This document shows positions 1 through 7,060 of a DNA stretch of 17,003 nt, piece after piece (the first letter of the stretch is position 1; each line of letters begins with the position of its first letter). Both the position numbers and the translations under genes were made by a program. The stretch is taken from positions 1 through 17,003 of the forward strand of contig JAGCSP010000090.1 in NCBI GenBank assembly GCA_017964105.1, given 5' to 3'. Origin of the DNA: Clostridia bacterium (GTDB lineage: Bacteria; Bacillota; Clostridia; Christensenellales; UBA1242). The notes under the pieces were generated by a model. The model searched no databases. It saw only the letters and a program-made list of their open reading frames with translations, and had not been told where the DNA came from.

Positions 1-834
1 ACTGGCGCAACATTGAAATATATGTACACAAATAATAATTACGAGCTAGATAAACACGAAATTGACTCAAAGATCACAAAAAACACTAAAATTGTTGTTA
101 TAAGTAGCATTTCTAATGTGCTTGGCACCATAAACGATGTAAGTTATATTGTAAAAGTAGCACACAAAGTGGGTGCAGTTGTAATTGCAGATATTTCACA
201 AAGCATAGCACATGCCCCATTTGATGTAACCAAACTAGATGTAGATTTTGCACTATTCTCTGCACACAAAATGTATGGTCCACAGGGCATTGGCGTGCTT
301 TATGGCAAACAAGAATTGTTAGACAAAATGTCTCCATTTTTAATGGGTGGGGATATGATAGAATATGTAACAGAACAAACAACCACATTTGCTTCACTTC
401 CAAATAAATTTGAAGCAGGTACACAAAATGTGGCAGGTGCATATGGCCTAAAATCAGCAATCGAATTTATTGAAGGCGTTGGTTACAAATATATTGCCGA
501 ACATGAAAATAATCTAGGCGAGTATTTATATAATCAATTAAAAGCATTACCATTTGTAGATGTGTATGCCACCACCAATAAGTCAAATAGGTCTGGTGTT
601 GTTTCGTTTAATATTCGTGGCATTCATGCTCACGACGTGGCAAGCATACTAAACAGCAAAGGTGTGTGCGTTCGTTCTGGCAATCATTGTGCACAACCAC
701 TTATAAGCCACCTAAAACTAGATAGCACACTTAGAGCAAGTGTTGCAATTTACAATAATTCACAAGATGTGGACAACTTGGTATTTGCATTAACTGAAAC
801 TTACAATAAATTCAAAAAGTATATCAAGGAGTGA
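1..834 (+). CDS. sufS: Cysteine desulfurase SufS, C-terminal two thirds (5' end outside window)
   Basis: PLP-dependent cysteine desulfurase that takes sulfur from L-cysteine as an enzyme-bound persulfide for Fe-S cluster assembly in the cytoplasm. The reading frame is open from base 1, so the TTG at 13 is internal and about 130 residues are missing. Visible in order (numbering from base 1): the cofactor-contacting Asp64-x2-Gln67-x2-His70 cluster, the PLP Schiff-base lysine in SAHKMYGP (Lys90, codon 268-270), and the active-site cysteine in RSGNHCAQP (Cys230, codon 688-690). The RSGxHCAxP form is typical of group II (SufS) enzymes rather than NifS/IscS. The stop overlaps the ribosome site of sufU, which supports one operon. 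In Firmicutes the partner that accepts the persulfide is SufU, which is the next gene. Confidence 0.95.
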   Translation, partial: TGATLKYMYTNNNYELDKHEIDSKITKNTKIVVISSISNVLGTINDVSYIVKVAHKVGAVVIADISQSIAHAPFDVTKLDVDFALFSAHKMYGPQGIGVLYGKQELLDKMSPFLMGGDMIEYVTEQTTTFASLPNKFEAGTQNVAGAYGLKSAIEFIEGVGYKYIAEHENNLGEYLYNQLKALPFVDVYATTNKSNRSGVVSFNIRGIHAHDVASILNSKGVCVRSGNHCAQPLISHLKLDSTLRASVAIYNNSQDVDNLVFALTETYNKFKKYIKE

Positions 835-840
835 TAAGAA

Positions 841-1290
841 ATGGAATTAGATGAAATATATACCGAACTTGTAATGGAGCACTCTACCAATAGTCCATAC
901 AAAAAAGAGTTGACTTCCCCCACCGCATGTATGCATGGTCACAACCCAAATTGTGGTGACGACATCACCCTTGAAATAATTACTGACGGCAAAGTTATCA
1001 CAAATCTTGCATTCACAGGACACGGCTGTGCCATTTCACAAAGTTCCACATCAATTATGATTCAAACACTTATTGGCAAACCTTTACTAGAAGCAAAATC
1101 CATAATTGAAACTTATCTCAAAATGATAAAACGCGAAAAATTAACTACAAAACAAAAGTCAGTTTTGCATGACGCCGTTGCATTTGAAAACATTTCAAAT
1201 ATGCCAGCAAGAGTAAAATGCGCAACAATGCCATGGCACACCATGCAAGACCTATTAAGTCAGGTAAATGACTTATTGTCAAAAAAGTAG
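841..1290 (+). CDS. sufU: SufU sulfur-transfer protein of the SUF Fe-S system
   Basis: SufU is a zinc-containing sulfur acceptor that takes the persulfide from SufS and passes it to the SufBCD scaffold. The 149-residue length is normal. All three conserved cysteines are present: Cys38 in NPNCGD with Asp40, Cys63 in GHGCAIS, and Cys127 in RVKCATMPW. The GCAIS motif and the insertion between the second and third Cys separate SufU from IscU. An AGGAG ribosome site (827-831) lies nine bases before the ATG and overlaps the last codons of sufS, so the two are probably translationally coupled. A hairpin plus T-run follows (1332-1367), so sufU is the last gene of the transcript. Confidence 0.95.
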   Translation: MELDEIYTELVMEHSTNSPYKKELTSPTACMHGHNPNCGDDITLEIITDGKVITNLAFTGHGCAISQSSTSIMIQTLIGKPLLEAKSIIETYLKMIKREKLTTKQKSVLHDAVAFENISNMPARVKCATMPWHTMQDLLSQVNDLLSKK

Positions 1291-1331
1291 TGTTTTTTGT
1301 AAATATACTATACAAATTGACATTATTAGTG

Positions 1332-1367
1332 AAAAGACAAGGTAAATTAAATGTTGCCTTGTTTTTT
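1332..1367 (+). terminator. Rho-independent terminator of the suf operon
   Basis: Arms AAAAGACAAGG and CCTTGTTTTTT pair over 11 positions with one G-T pair. The loop is 14 bases and a six-T run forms the 3' end. It lies 41 bases after the sufU stop. Because it separates sufU from the next gene, it also argues against starting that gene at 1290. Confidence 0.85.
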
Positions 1368-1395
1368 GTTTTATGCCTACACCATTTTAAATCAT

Positions 1396-1424
1396 TTGGT
1401 AAAACCAAAAAGTTGTCATATAAT
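1396..1424 (+). promoter_or_regulatory. Promoter of the ABC-like gene
   Basis: TTGGTA (1396-1401), a 17-base spacer and a perfect TATAAT (1419-1424). Transcription should begin around 1431-1434, at or just before the ATG at 1434. No ribosome site lies between them, so the message is probably leaderless or nearly so. Confidence 0.7.
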
Positions 1425-1433
1425 ATAACTAAT

Positions 1434-3008
1434 ATGAGAAACGAATATAAACAAAAAGATAATATTTTAGTACGCTGGTGGAAACTTTGTAATCCTCACA
1501 AGGGTGCACTAATTGGACAAATAATTTTCTATTCTGGCTACACACTTATGCTCAGTGTGCTCACAATTTTTGCTGCACGCACAATAAACTGCATGTACAA
1601 TGGCGAGTGGGCAAAAGCATATATGTACTTAGGTCTAGAAGCTGCAACAATTTTAATTAGAAATATTTCTATGCACTTGCAATACAAAATGTATGTAATT
1701 CAATGCGAGCATATTAGACTTGTCGCATCCAAAAAGGTTTACAACAAAATTCTTACTGCTGGCGATGACGAAGCAAATGCATTGTCAAAAGAAAAGATAA
1801 TAAATATTGCCACAAACAATTTGGCAAACATGGCTGATTTCCCTGATCACATTTCAAACTTTGTGGCATACACAATCCAAGTTATATTTACACTTGTGAT
1901 TGTGTTTACATCCAACTGGCTTGCAGGACTACTTGTTATGGTCATTGGAATACTCAACTTCTTTGTATATATTGCCTTTAATAAAAAATTAGGTAGACTA
2001 CTAATGCAACGTTACGAGAAAAAAGACGACATGTTTAAGTCATACTCCAAAGTTATCGATGGCAAAGAAGTTATCAATGAATTAAATGGCGCCCAAACAT
2101 ATGAAGATGAACTTGTAACTAGCGTAAAAGGATTTACAAAATCTTATAGTGATTATTGGATGGTAACATCTTGGAAAAACAATATTTGGTGGGCAACATG
2201 GAACGTCATTGTGTATGGCATTACTTTCTTGATGCTTTACTATGTATCACAAGGAACAATGGATATTGCCGTATACTTGGTGATTGTTCCATACTTATCT
2301 AGCTGTTCCGATAAATTATGTACCCTATTTGATAAATCTAGCAATCTAGAAAATATGCGTGTGGACGTAGATAGAATTAACACAATTTTGAACTTAAGCG
2401 ACGAAGAACTTATTGAATATGGCGACCTTAATACAAAGAGCGATGGCTACAACCTAAATCTTATTAGCGTAACAGAGGGTGCAAAACCTGGTCAAAAATA
2501 TACACTTAATAATGTAACAATGCAATTTGTCACAGGTGGTAAAAATGTTGTGCGTGGTCCAAAAGAGTGCGGCAAACGTGTAATATTTGATTTATTGCGC
2601 CGCTACGAATACCCAGACCAAGGTAAAATATTGCTAGACAACCTTAATTTATATGATTACAACGAAAAAACATTTAAAACTCACATAAATTATTGCGCAA
2701 GTTATCCTATGTTCATTAAAGGAACAATTAAAGAAAATTTATTACTTGCAAACAAAGATTTTAATGCAATTACCTCACTATGTGACAAATTGAACTTAAC
2801 ACCTGTAATTGAAAAATTTCCAAAAGGATTTGATACTGATGTTACAGAAATAGAAAGCTCAATAATACTATTTGCATTAGGATTAATTCGTGCCCTACTT
2901 TCAAACTGCAAAATACTTATGATATACGAGTTACCACAAGATGCGTCTGAGGAATTTAGAAAATACTTAAAGCAGTTTGTAACTAGCTATAAGATTGATA
3001 AACATTAA
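1434..3008 (+). CDS. ABC exporter-like protein with degenerate ATPase motifs, truncated by a frameshift
   Basis: Layout of an ABC half-exporter: membrane domain (about residues 20-320) followed by a nucleotide-binding domain (about 355-524). The ATG at 1434 was chosen because a terminator (1332-1367) and a promoter (1396-1424) lie inside the longer frame from 1290. The ATPase is strongly altered. Walker A is GPKECGKR (375-382): the Lys remains but the usual Ser/Thr is Arg. The LSGGQ signature region (about 470-485) has no SGGQ. Walker B ILMIYE (494-499) has Tyr for Asp, though the Glu remains. The Q-loop Gln is absent around the FIKGTIKENLL stretch. The fold is still recognisable, so this may be a non-hydrolysing partner in a heterodimer or a decaying gene. 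The frame ends at 3008 before the H-loop; the missing end is in another frame (3002-3094). Substrate unknown. Confidence 0.75.
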   Translation: MRNEYKQKDNILVRWWKLCNPHKGALIGQIIFYSGYTLMLSVLTIFAARTINCMYNGEWAKAYMYLGLEAATILIRNISMHLQYKMYVIQCEHIRLVASKKVYNKILTAGDDEANALSKEKIINIATNNLANMADFPDHISNFVAYTIQVIFTLVIVFTSNWLAGLLVMVIGILNFFVYIAFNKKLGRLLMQRYEKKDDMFKSYSKVIDGKEVINELNGAQTYEDELVTSVKGFTKSYSDYWMVTSWKNNIWWATWNVIVYGITFLMLYYVSQGTMDIAVYLVIVPYLSSCSDKLCTLFDKSSNLENMRVDVDRINTILNLSDEELIEYGDLNTKSDGYNLNLISVTEGAKPGQKYTLNNVTMQFVTGGKNVVRGPKECGKRVIFDLLRRYEYPDQGKILLDNLNLYDYNEKTFKTHINYCASYPMFIKGTIKENLLLANKDFNAITSLCDKLNLTPVIEKFPKGFDTDVTEIESSIILFALGLIRALLSNCKILMIYELPQDASEEFRKYLKQFVTSYKIDKH

Positions 3009-3094
3009 TATTCTTCACCCACTCCAAAGAGTTTGATGATGTGGCTGATGCATTGTGGGAAGTGAAAGAAGGAAAAGTAAAACAAGTGAAATAA
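3002..3094 (+). pseudogene. Out-of-frame C-terminus of the ABC-like protein
   Basis: Read in this frame the sequence gives TLIFFTHSKEFDDVADAL and then about a dozen more residues to a TAA at 3092-3094. FFTHS with the following acidic segment is the H-loop and C-terminal end of an ABC ATPase. Restoring one A in the AAA at 3000-3002 joins it to the upstream frame as DKTLIFFTHS, which would give a protein of 553 residues. It is either a real inactivating deletion or a one-base sequencing or assembly error. The TAA touches the terminator stem, as expected for the original gene end. Confidence 0.8.
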
Positions 3095-3123
3095 AAAACT
3101 CTATCATAATCGATAGAGTTTTT
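3094..3123 (+). terminator. Terminator of the ABC-like gene
   Basis: Perfect 12-bp stem, AAAAACTCTATC with GATAGAGTTTTT, and a six-base loop (ATAATC). It begins at the stop codon of the frame-restored ABC gene, not at the stop at 3008. Confidence 0.9.
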
Positions 3124-3184
3124 ACATTTTAACGCATAAAATATCTCCGCATTTTACTATAATTATACATACACACTAAATAAG

Positions 3185-3216
3185 TGTGGTAAAATAATAC
3201 CTAGTTGTGGTATAAT
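3185..3216 (+). promoter_or_regulatory. Tandem extended -10 promoters before the SHOCT-tail membrane protein
   Basis: Two near-identical elements, TGTGGTAAAAT (3185-3195) and TGTGGTATAAT (3206-3216), are offset by exactly 21 bases. No convincing -35 accompanies either, so both would rely on the TGn extension. The downstream TATAAT ends six bases before the ATG at 3223, which predicts initiation at the A of the ATG. The upstream element would give a leader of about 21 bases. Confidence 0.65.
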
Positions 3217-3222
3217 GTGTAT

Positions 3223-3768
3223 ATGAGTTTAAGAAGCAAAACATTTTTAAAAATAGCAGGAATACTCTCTATTGTCACGTGCACACTATTGCTTGTGGCA
3301 GGCATTTTTATTGCTTTTGATTTGTTTGATATTTCTGAAGTATACACTAGGTGGTTTAGAGATTATATTCGTGGAATTTCTAGTGGGGATATTACATTTT
3401 ACAAAATATCAGTAATCATTAGTTTTGCATTGATGTTTGCAATCAATTTAGTGGCAAGCATAACTTACCTTAGAGCAGGGTTTGCGCAAAACGTAAGCGA
3501 AAGTCACTATGTGTCATTATCAGTAATTTCTTGCGTACAAATATTTTTTGGTAGTACACTACTCCCTGGAATGATTGTGCTTATCATTGTGTTTAGAAAC
3601 AAACATATCTACAATTCTGCACAAGAAGTTCCACAAGAGAATTCACTCGCATCAAAGGTAACTAAACTCAATGAACTAAGGGACAATGGAAAAATTGATG
3701 CTGACACATACAAAAAACAATTAGATAAAATACTTACCGAACATGTAGAAAACGAAGACGATAAATAA
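3223..3768 (+). CDS. Small multi-pass membrane protein with a SHOCT-like C-terminal segment
   Basis: The ATG at 3223 is preferred over the in-frame TTG at 3205 because the latter lies in the promoter. The protein has 181 residues. Hydrophobic segments at about 11-34, 62-83 and 96-124 (the last could be one long or two short helices) make a membrane domain. A hydrophilic linker then leads to residues 142-173, where the pattern LxxLNELRDNGKIDADTYKKQLDKIL fits the short SHOCT domain (two short helices separated by an acidic turn). SHOCT segments often sit at the C-terminus of small membrane proteins and are thought to help oligomerisation; no enzymatic role is known. No ribosome site is present, and translation probably starts on a leaderless message. 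The terminator stem is built from the last codons. Function is unknown. Confidence 0.8.
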   Translation: MSLRSKTFLKIAGILSIVTCTLLLVAGIFIAFDLFDISEVYTRWFRDYIRGISSGDITFYKISVIISFALMFAINLVASITYLRAGFAQNVSESHYVSLSVISCVQIFFGSTLLPGMIVLIIVFRNKHIYNSAQEVPQENSLASKVTKLNELRDNGKIDADTYKKQLDKILTEHVENEDDK

Positions 3769-3780
3769 GTCGTCTTTTTT
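3755..3780 (+). terminator. Terminator overlapping the end of the SHOCT-tail gene
   Basis: Stem AAGACGA with TCGTCTT around an eight-base loop that contains the TAA stop, followed by a T-run. The left arm encodes the final Glu-Asp-Asp residues. Confidence 0.8.
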
Positions 3781-3802
3781 TATTTATTTATTAGTGTTTT
3801 TT

Positions 3803-3823
3803 TTAATTATATTATATAATTAA
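3803..3823. promoter_or_regulatory. AT-rich inverted repeat with embedded TATAAT upstream of the E2-like gene
   Basis: Nine-base arms TTAATTATA and TATAATTAA flank a three-base centre (TTA). The right arm contains TATAAT (3815-3820), but no good -35 lies 16-18 bases upstream. If this is the promoter, the E2-like gene has a leader of about 150 bases. The palindrome could be an operator or simply AT-rich sequence. The remaining gap to 3977 holds an 11-base direct repeat (ATGTGTATTTG at 3903-3913 and 3917-3927) and a possible small ORF described separately. Confidence 0.35.
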
Positions 3824-3838
3824 CATGTGAATGCATGC

Positions 3839-3958
3839 ATGAGACTGCTGGTATTGTGTGCACTCGCTATTGCAACGTGTAGACTTCTCATCTGCAATTT
3901 TTATGTGTATTTGCAAATGTGTATTTGTGATATATGTGAAATGTTGCAAAATAAATAA
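3839..3958 (+). CDS. Possible Cys-rich leader peptide ORF (39 residues)
   Basis: An ATG at 3839 (or an in-frame GTG at 3827) opens a short frame ending at TAA 3956-3958, two bases before the AGGAG of the next gene. The peptide starts MRLLVLCALAIAT, is hydrophobic at its N-terminus and contains five cysteines. No ribosome site precedes it. The GTG lies about where transcription from the TATAAT at 3815-3820 would begin. It could be a leader peptide coupled to the E2-like gene or an accidental open frame; chance is the more likely reading. Confidence 0.2.
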   Translation: MRLLVLCALAIATCRLLICNFYVYLQMCICDICEMLQNK

Positions 3959-3977
3959 TAGGAGAATAAAAAAATAA

Positions 3978-4925
3978 ATGTTTGGATTTAGAGCAGATGG
4001 CACACAAGTAAAGGTTGACCCAATCTCAAAAATTGTGCCATACATCATGGTTACGCGTAATGATGCGTGCCAACTTGCAAGACGCGATGTTGAATGCGAA
4101 GGCATGGACGCATTCATTAAGGAACAACGCGAAAAAGGACTCAATTTTAACTACATGCACATCCTTATTGCTGCATTCGTTCGTACATTTGTGGAAAAAC
4201 CAAAACTAAATAGGTTTACCATTGGCGGCAGAATATATCAACGCAACGCATTGCAATTAAGTATTACTTTAAAAGAAAGCTTGAACGAAGACGCACCAGA
4301 TATTACAATCAAAATGCGTTTTACTGGTCAAGAAAGTATTTTTGAAGTAAAAGAAAAAGTAGATGCAAATATCAAACAAGCATTTGAAGATGCATCCAAA
4401 AACAATAAGAGCACTGGCCTTGCTAGCGCACTAACAATTGTTCCACACTTTATGATTCGTGGCGTTGTGGGATTTATTAAATTATTAGACCGCTGGGGAT
4501 TGCTTCCTCGTTCAATTTTGGACGTAAGCCCATTCCACACAAGTATATACTTAACAAACCTAAAAAGTATTAAGGGTGATGCAGTGTATCATCATTTATA
4601 TAATTTTGGCACCACGGGTATATTTGCCGCAATGGGTAAAGAACACATTCAGCCAGTAGTTGATTTGGATGGCAACATTGTTACCCGCAAAATAATGGGA
4701 TTGAATTTTACATTAGATGAGCGCTTTTGTGATGGCTTCTACTTTTTAAAAGCAATTAGACTTATCAAAAGTTATATTGCCGACCCAAATAAACTAAGCG
4801 AACACTTGGATATTGATCCAATTGAAAGCAAAAAAGAACGTCGCAAACGTCTAAAAAAGATTGCAAAAGAAGAAAAGAAAAAACAAAAAGAAGCAAAAAA
4901 ACAAAATAAAAAGAACTCCAAATAA
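3978..4925 (+). CDS. Stand-alone 2-oxoacid dehydrogenase E2-type acyltransferase domain lacking the catalytic His
   Basis: The 315-residue protein resembles the catalytic (CAT-fold) domain of dihydrolipoamide acyltransferases: DPISKIVPYIMVTRN near the N-terminus, RFTIGGRIYQRN (79-90), HTSIYLTNLKSI (187-198), a Gly-rich FGTTGIF segment (210-216) and a C-terminal LDERFCDG (246-253). In active E2 and CAT enzymes this last motif is DHRxxDG with a catalytic His. Here the His position is Glu248, while Asp252-Gly253 remains. There is no lipoyl domain, no E3-binding domain and no adjacent E1 or E3 gene. Residues 285-315 form a highly basic Lys/Arg tail that could bind nucleic acid or membrane. An AGGAG (3960-3964) lies 13 bases before the ATG, slightly far. 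It is likely an acyltransferase-fold protein with a non-standard or no catalytic activity. Confidence 0.7.
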   Translation: MFGFRADGTQVKVDPISKIVPYIMVTRNDACQLARRDVECEGMDAFIKEQREKGLNFNYMHILIAAFVRTFVEKPKLNRFTIGGRIYQRNALQLSITLKESLNEDAPDITIKMRFTGQESIFEVKEKVDANIKQAFEDASKNNKSTGLASALTIVPHFMIRGVVGFIKLLDRWGLLPRSILDVSPFHTSIYLTNLKSIKGDAVYHHLYNFGTTGIFAAMGKEHIQPVVDLDGNIVTRKIMGLNFTLDERFCDGFYFLKAIRLIKSYIADPNKLSEHLDIDPIESKKERRKRLKKIAKEEKKKQKEAKKQNKKNSK

Positions 4926-4939
4926 TTGGAGTTCTTTTT
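4908..4939. terminator. Bidirectional terminator between convergent genes
   Basis: Perfect stem of 11 bp (AAGAACTCCAA with TTGGAGTTCTT) around ATAA, extended by A-T pairs on both sides. The left arm encodes the last Lys-Asn-Ser-Lys of the E2-like protein and the loop carries its stop. The right flank reaches the stop codon of the minus-strand gene, so both genes use the same hairpin with essentially no spacer. Confidence 0.9.
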
Positions 4940-5916
4940 TAAATATCCACAACAATATTATTAATTACACTCTCGTTATTGTTATACAATTCATCTAGTG
5001 TTGGAATACCATCAGGCTCTGCTTCAAATGTGGAGTGATCTGTGTCATAATGTGCTTTAAATCCAGCAAAGTGATAAATAGAATTAAGTGTGGAATATGC
5101 AAAACTCATATTGTAGTTTACTGCACACACTTTTTTAAGGTCTAGTTTATCAAAACAAATCTTTTTAATTAGTTTTATTACTTCTGAGAACCCAGTATCT
5201 GATGTGTCGTTATTTAGTATAATATCAAGGTTTGCATACTCCTCTTCTTTTACTACATTTAAATACACAAGTGCCACGCACTCATTTGTGTTATTCTCAA
5301 ACACATCCCACACAATTGCATGGTCTTCTGGGTTAAGCACTTTTTCGCGTACAAATTTATGAACATAATTTAATACATCAGTGCTTTCGTCCATCACAAA
5401 ATAAAATTTTGGTTCGTCTCCATTTGGGAAAATGTATTCACCTTCATAAATACGCTCAATCTCTTTATAGTCAAATGGTAATAATTTTGACAATGTATAT
5501 TTTTCAAGTTCAATTGTTACATTTTGTTTGTCTTTTAGTAAATTGAAAAAATCATAATAAAAACTTTTTGGTTTGTGTGCAATTAATTGTTGGGAGATAT
5601 TATAAGCTGTATCGCCATTCATATCCACAAGGTCTGGCTCAATACCCCAAATTTTTTCTATGAATTCATAAAACCTTACATCTTGATCATCTAATAACAT
5701 ATGATTGCTAAGAAGTTTTACCCCATTGTTTTCCAAGTACTCTTTGTAACGCTTTACAATACCAGAATATTCATTTAGAGAAATGAAATTTTTATGTTTT
5801 ACGTCCACTGCATATTTAACTATGTCGTATACCCATGCAGTTGCCTCTTCTGGACTAAAATACATGTAGTCGGTATATTTAATTGTATCTGGTTTTACTA
5901 CTTCTATCTCGTCCAT
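4939..5916 (-). CDS. Unrecognised protein with a GNAT-like C-terminal half
   Basis: 325 residues from the ATG at 5914-5916. That start has AAGGGAG (5925-5931) eight bases upstream. The earlier in-frame ATG at 5955 overlaps the -10 of the promoter and cannot be used from it. The N-terminal half is charged and mainly helical with no motif I recognise. From about residue 197 to 289 the pattern of strands, a helix (FSEVIKLIKKICFD) and a late NMSFAYSTLNSIYHFAGFKAH segment resembles the end of a GNAT acetyltransferase, where Asn and Tyr/Phe residues precede the GF strand. The usual pyrophosphate-binding QxxGxG/A loop is not evident; the equivalent is around NNDTSDTGFS, so acetyl-CoA binding is uncertain. 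No signal peptide or membrane segment, so cytoplasmic. Confidence 0.6.
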   Translation of the reverse strand: MDEIEVVKPDTIKYTDYMYFSPEEATAWVYDIVKYAVDVKHKNFISLNEYSGIVKRYKEYLENNGVKLLSNHMLLDDQDVRFYEFIEKIWGIEPDLVDMNGDTAYNISQQLIAHKPKSFYYDFFNLLKDKQNVTIELEKYTLSKLLPFDYKEIERIYEGEYIFPNGDEPKFYFVMDESTDVLNYVHKFVREKVLNPEDHAIVWDVFENNTNECVALVYLNVVKEEEYANLDIILNNDTSDTGFSEVIKLIKKICFDKLDLKKVCAVNYNMSFAYSTLNSIYHFAGFKAHYDTDHSTFEAEPDGIPTLDELYNNNESVINNIVVDI

Positions 5917-5946
5917 TACTTTTTCTCCCTTAAATATTACTTTTAC

Positions 5947-5975
5947 ATTATACATTATTGTTATAGTTTTTTCAA
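5947..5975 (-). promoter_or_regulatory. Promoter of the GNAT-like gene
   Basis: On the minus strand: TTGAAA (5975-5970), a 17-base spacer and a perfect TATAAT (5952-5947). The leader to the ATG at 5916 is about 24 bases and carries the AAGGGAG ribosome site. Confidence 0.85.
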
Positions 5976-6010
5976 CAACTTATTTCTTTTATTTTGTATT
6001 GAAATGTAAT

Positions 6011-6041
6011 TGTGTTAAAATATCATTTGTAAAACAAATGA
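6011..6041 (+). promoter_or_regulatory. Promoter and palindromic candidate operator of the yitT-like gene
   Basis: TGTGTTAAAAT (6011-6021) provides an extended -10 (TGT then TAAAAT); a weak TTGTAT sits 16 bases upstream (5994-5999). Immediately downstream lies the perfect inverted repeat TCATTTGTAAAACAAATGA (6023-6041), with eight-base arms and a three-base centre. It covers the expected transcription start near 6028, a position suited to a repressor operator. It could instead fold as a short 5' leader hairpin. Confidence 0.6.
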
Positions 6042-6058
6042 AGTGAGTTTATTTTTAT

Positions 6059-7018
6059 ATGGACAAAAGAAAAGTTGCATTAGCATACGCAAAAAATATG
6101 ACTATGATTATCATCGGCACATTTATTATGGGTTTTGCCTTTAATGTGTTCCAAGCACCTAATCATATTACTCCTACCGGGTTTTCTGGTATTGCATCAA
6201 TAATTTCATATTTATTATCACAAGCAAACATATTTATTAGCCCTAGCCCAATATATCTTGCACTAAATGTATTCCTATTTATATTTGCATATAAAATGAT
6301 GGGTAAAGAATTCTGTATTTATTCTGCCACCGGCATTTTGGGTTATGCACTATCAATGGAAGTGCTTAGATATGTGCACATAAATGTGGGCTCCGACTTA
6401 CTATTATGCTGCATATATGGTGGCGCAATAATGGGAGTAGGCACGGGCCTTGTAATTCGCTTTGGTGGCTCTACTGGTGGCGCAGATATGAGTGCAGTGC
6501 TACTAAGAAAGATTATGCCAAACCTATCTACTGGCACCCTTATTGTAATAATTGACGGCACAATTATTGGTGTTAGTGCAATTGTGTATGGATTAAATCT
6601 TGGTATGTATGCCTTAGTGAGTTGCGTGCTTATGGGTAGCATTTGCGACATGATAGCAAATGGCAATAAATCTGTGCGTGCATATTACATAATCACCACC
6701 AAACGCGACGAACTAGCAAATGCCCTACTTGACCGCGTGCATAGAGGTGTAAGTAACATTCAAATCACAGGCATGTATTCACACGAAAACCACGATATGT
6801 TATTTGTAGTTGTGCGTATGTCAGAAGTTGTTACCCTAAAACGCGTAATTCATGACGTGGATGAAAAAGCATTTATAATAGGCGTGAATGTGCGCGAAGC
6901 AATGGGCATTGGCTTTGAAAAATTACATGTAGATGATAAAAAAATGCTCAACTTTAAATTACCAACTAAAAAGCATAAAACTAACAAATCAAATGAAACA
7001 GTTGGCGACAACAAATAA
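6059..7018 (+). CDS. YitT family membrane protein (DUF161 plus DUF2179)
   Basis: The 319-residue length and layout match the family: an N-terminal membrane domain with about five to six helices (first about 14-31, ending near 200), then a soluble C-terminal DUF2179 domain (about 206-285, beginning RAYYIITTKRDELA). Family-typical stretches are visible: GTFIMGFAFNVFQAPN at the first helix, RFGGSTGGADM (134-144) and the GNKSVRAYYII transition. YitT proteins are cytoplasmic-membrane proteins widespread in Firmicutes; the transported substrate is unknown. A weak AAGTGAG (6041-6047) lies 11 bases before the ATG, overlapping the downstream end of the palindrome, so a bound repressor or hairpin could also affect translation. 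No terminator separates it from the rubrerythrin gene 42 bases on, so some read-through is possible. Confidence 0.9.
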   Translation: MDKRKVALAYAKNMTMIIIGTFIMGFAFNVFQAPNHITPTGFSGIASIISYLLSQANIFISPSPIYLALNVFLFIFAYKMMGKEFCIYSATGILGYALSMEVLRYVHINVGSDLLLCCIYGGAIMGVGTGLVIRFGGSTGGADMSAVLLRKIMPNLSTGTLIVIIDGTIIGVSAIVYGLNLGMYALVSCVLMGSICDMIANGNKSVRAYYIITTKRDELANALLDRVHRGVSNIQITGMYSHENHDMLFVVVRMSEVVTLKRVIHDVDEKAFIIGVNVREAMGIGFEKLHVDDKKMLNFKLPTKKHKTNKSNETVGDNK

Positions 7019-7031
7019 TTCATGGTAAAAT
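7002..7031 (+). promoter_or_regulatory. Promoter of the rubrerythrin gene
   Basis: TTGGCG (7002-7007), 18 bases, then TGGTAAAAT with the -10 at 7026-7031. The -35 lies inside the last yitT-like codons. Between the -10 and the ribosome site is a small inverted repeat, TATATT-AGC-AATATA (7032-7046 with its centre). It does not match the PerR consensus convincingly, although rubrerythrin genes are often peroxide-regulated. Confidence 0.55.
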
Positions 7032-7060
7032 TATATTAGCAATATATATGAGGTGAAACT

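Noticed and set aside
1290..1433. Longer start for the ABC-like gene at 1290
   Set aside because: A terminator (1332-1367) and promoter (1396-1424) lie in this stretch, and the added residues do not resemble an ABC N-terminus.
7032..7046. PerR operator upstream of rubrerythrin
   Set aside because: The small inverted repeat has a three-base centre and does not match the 7-1-7 PerR consensus.
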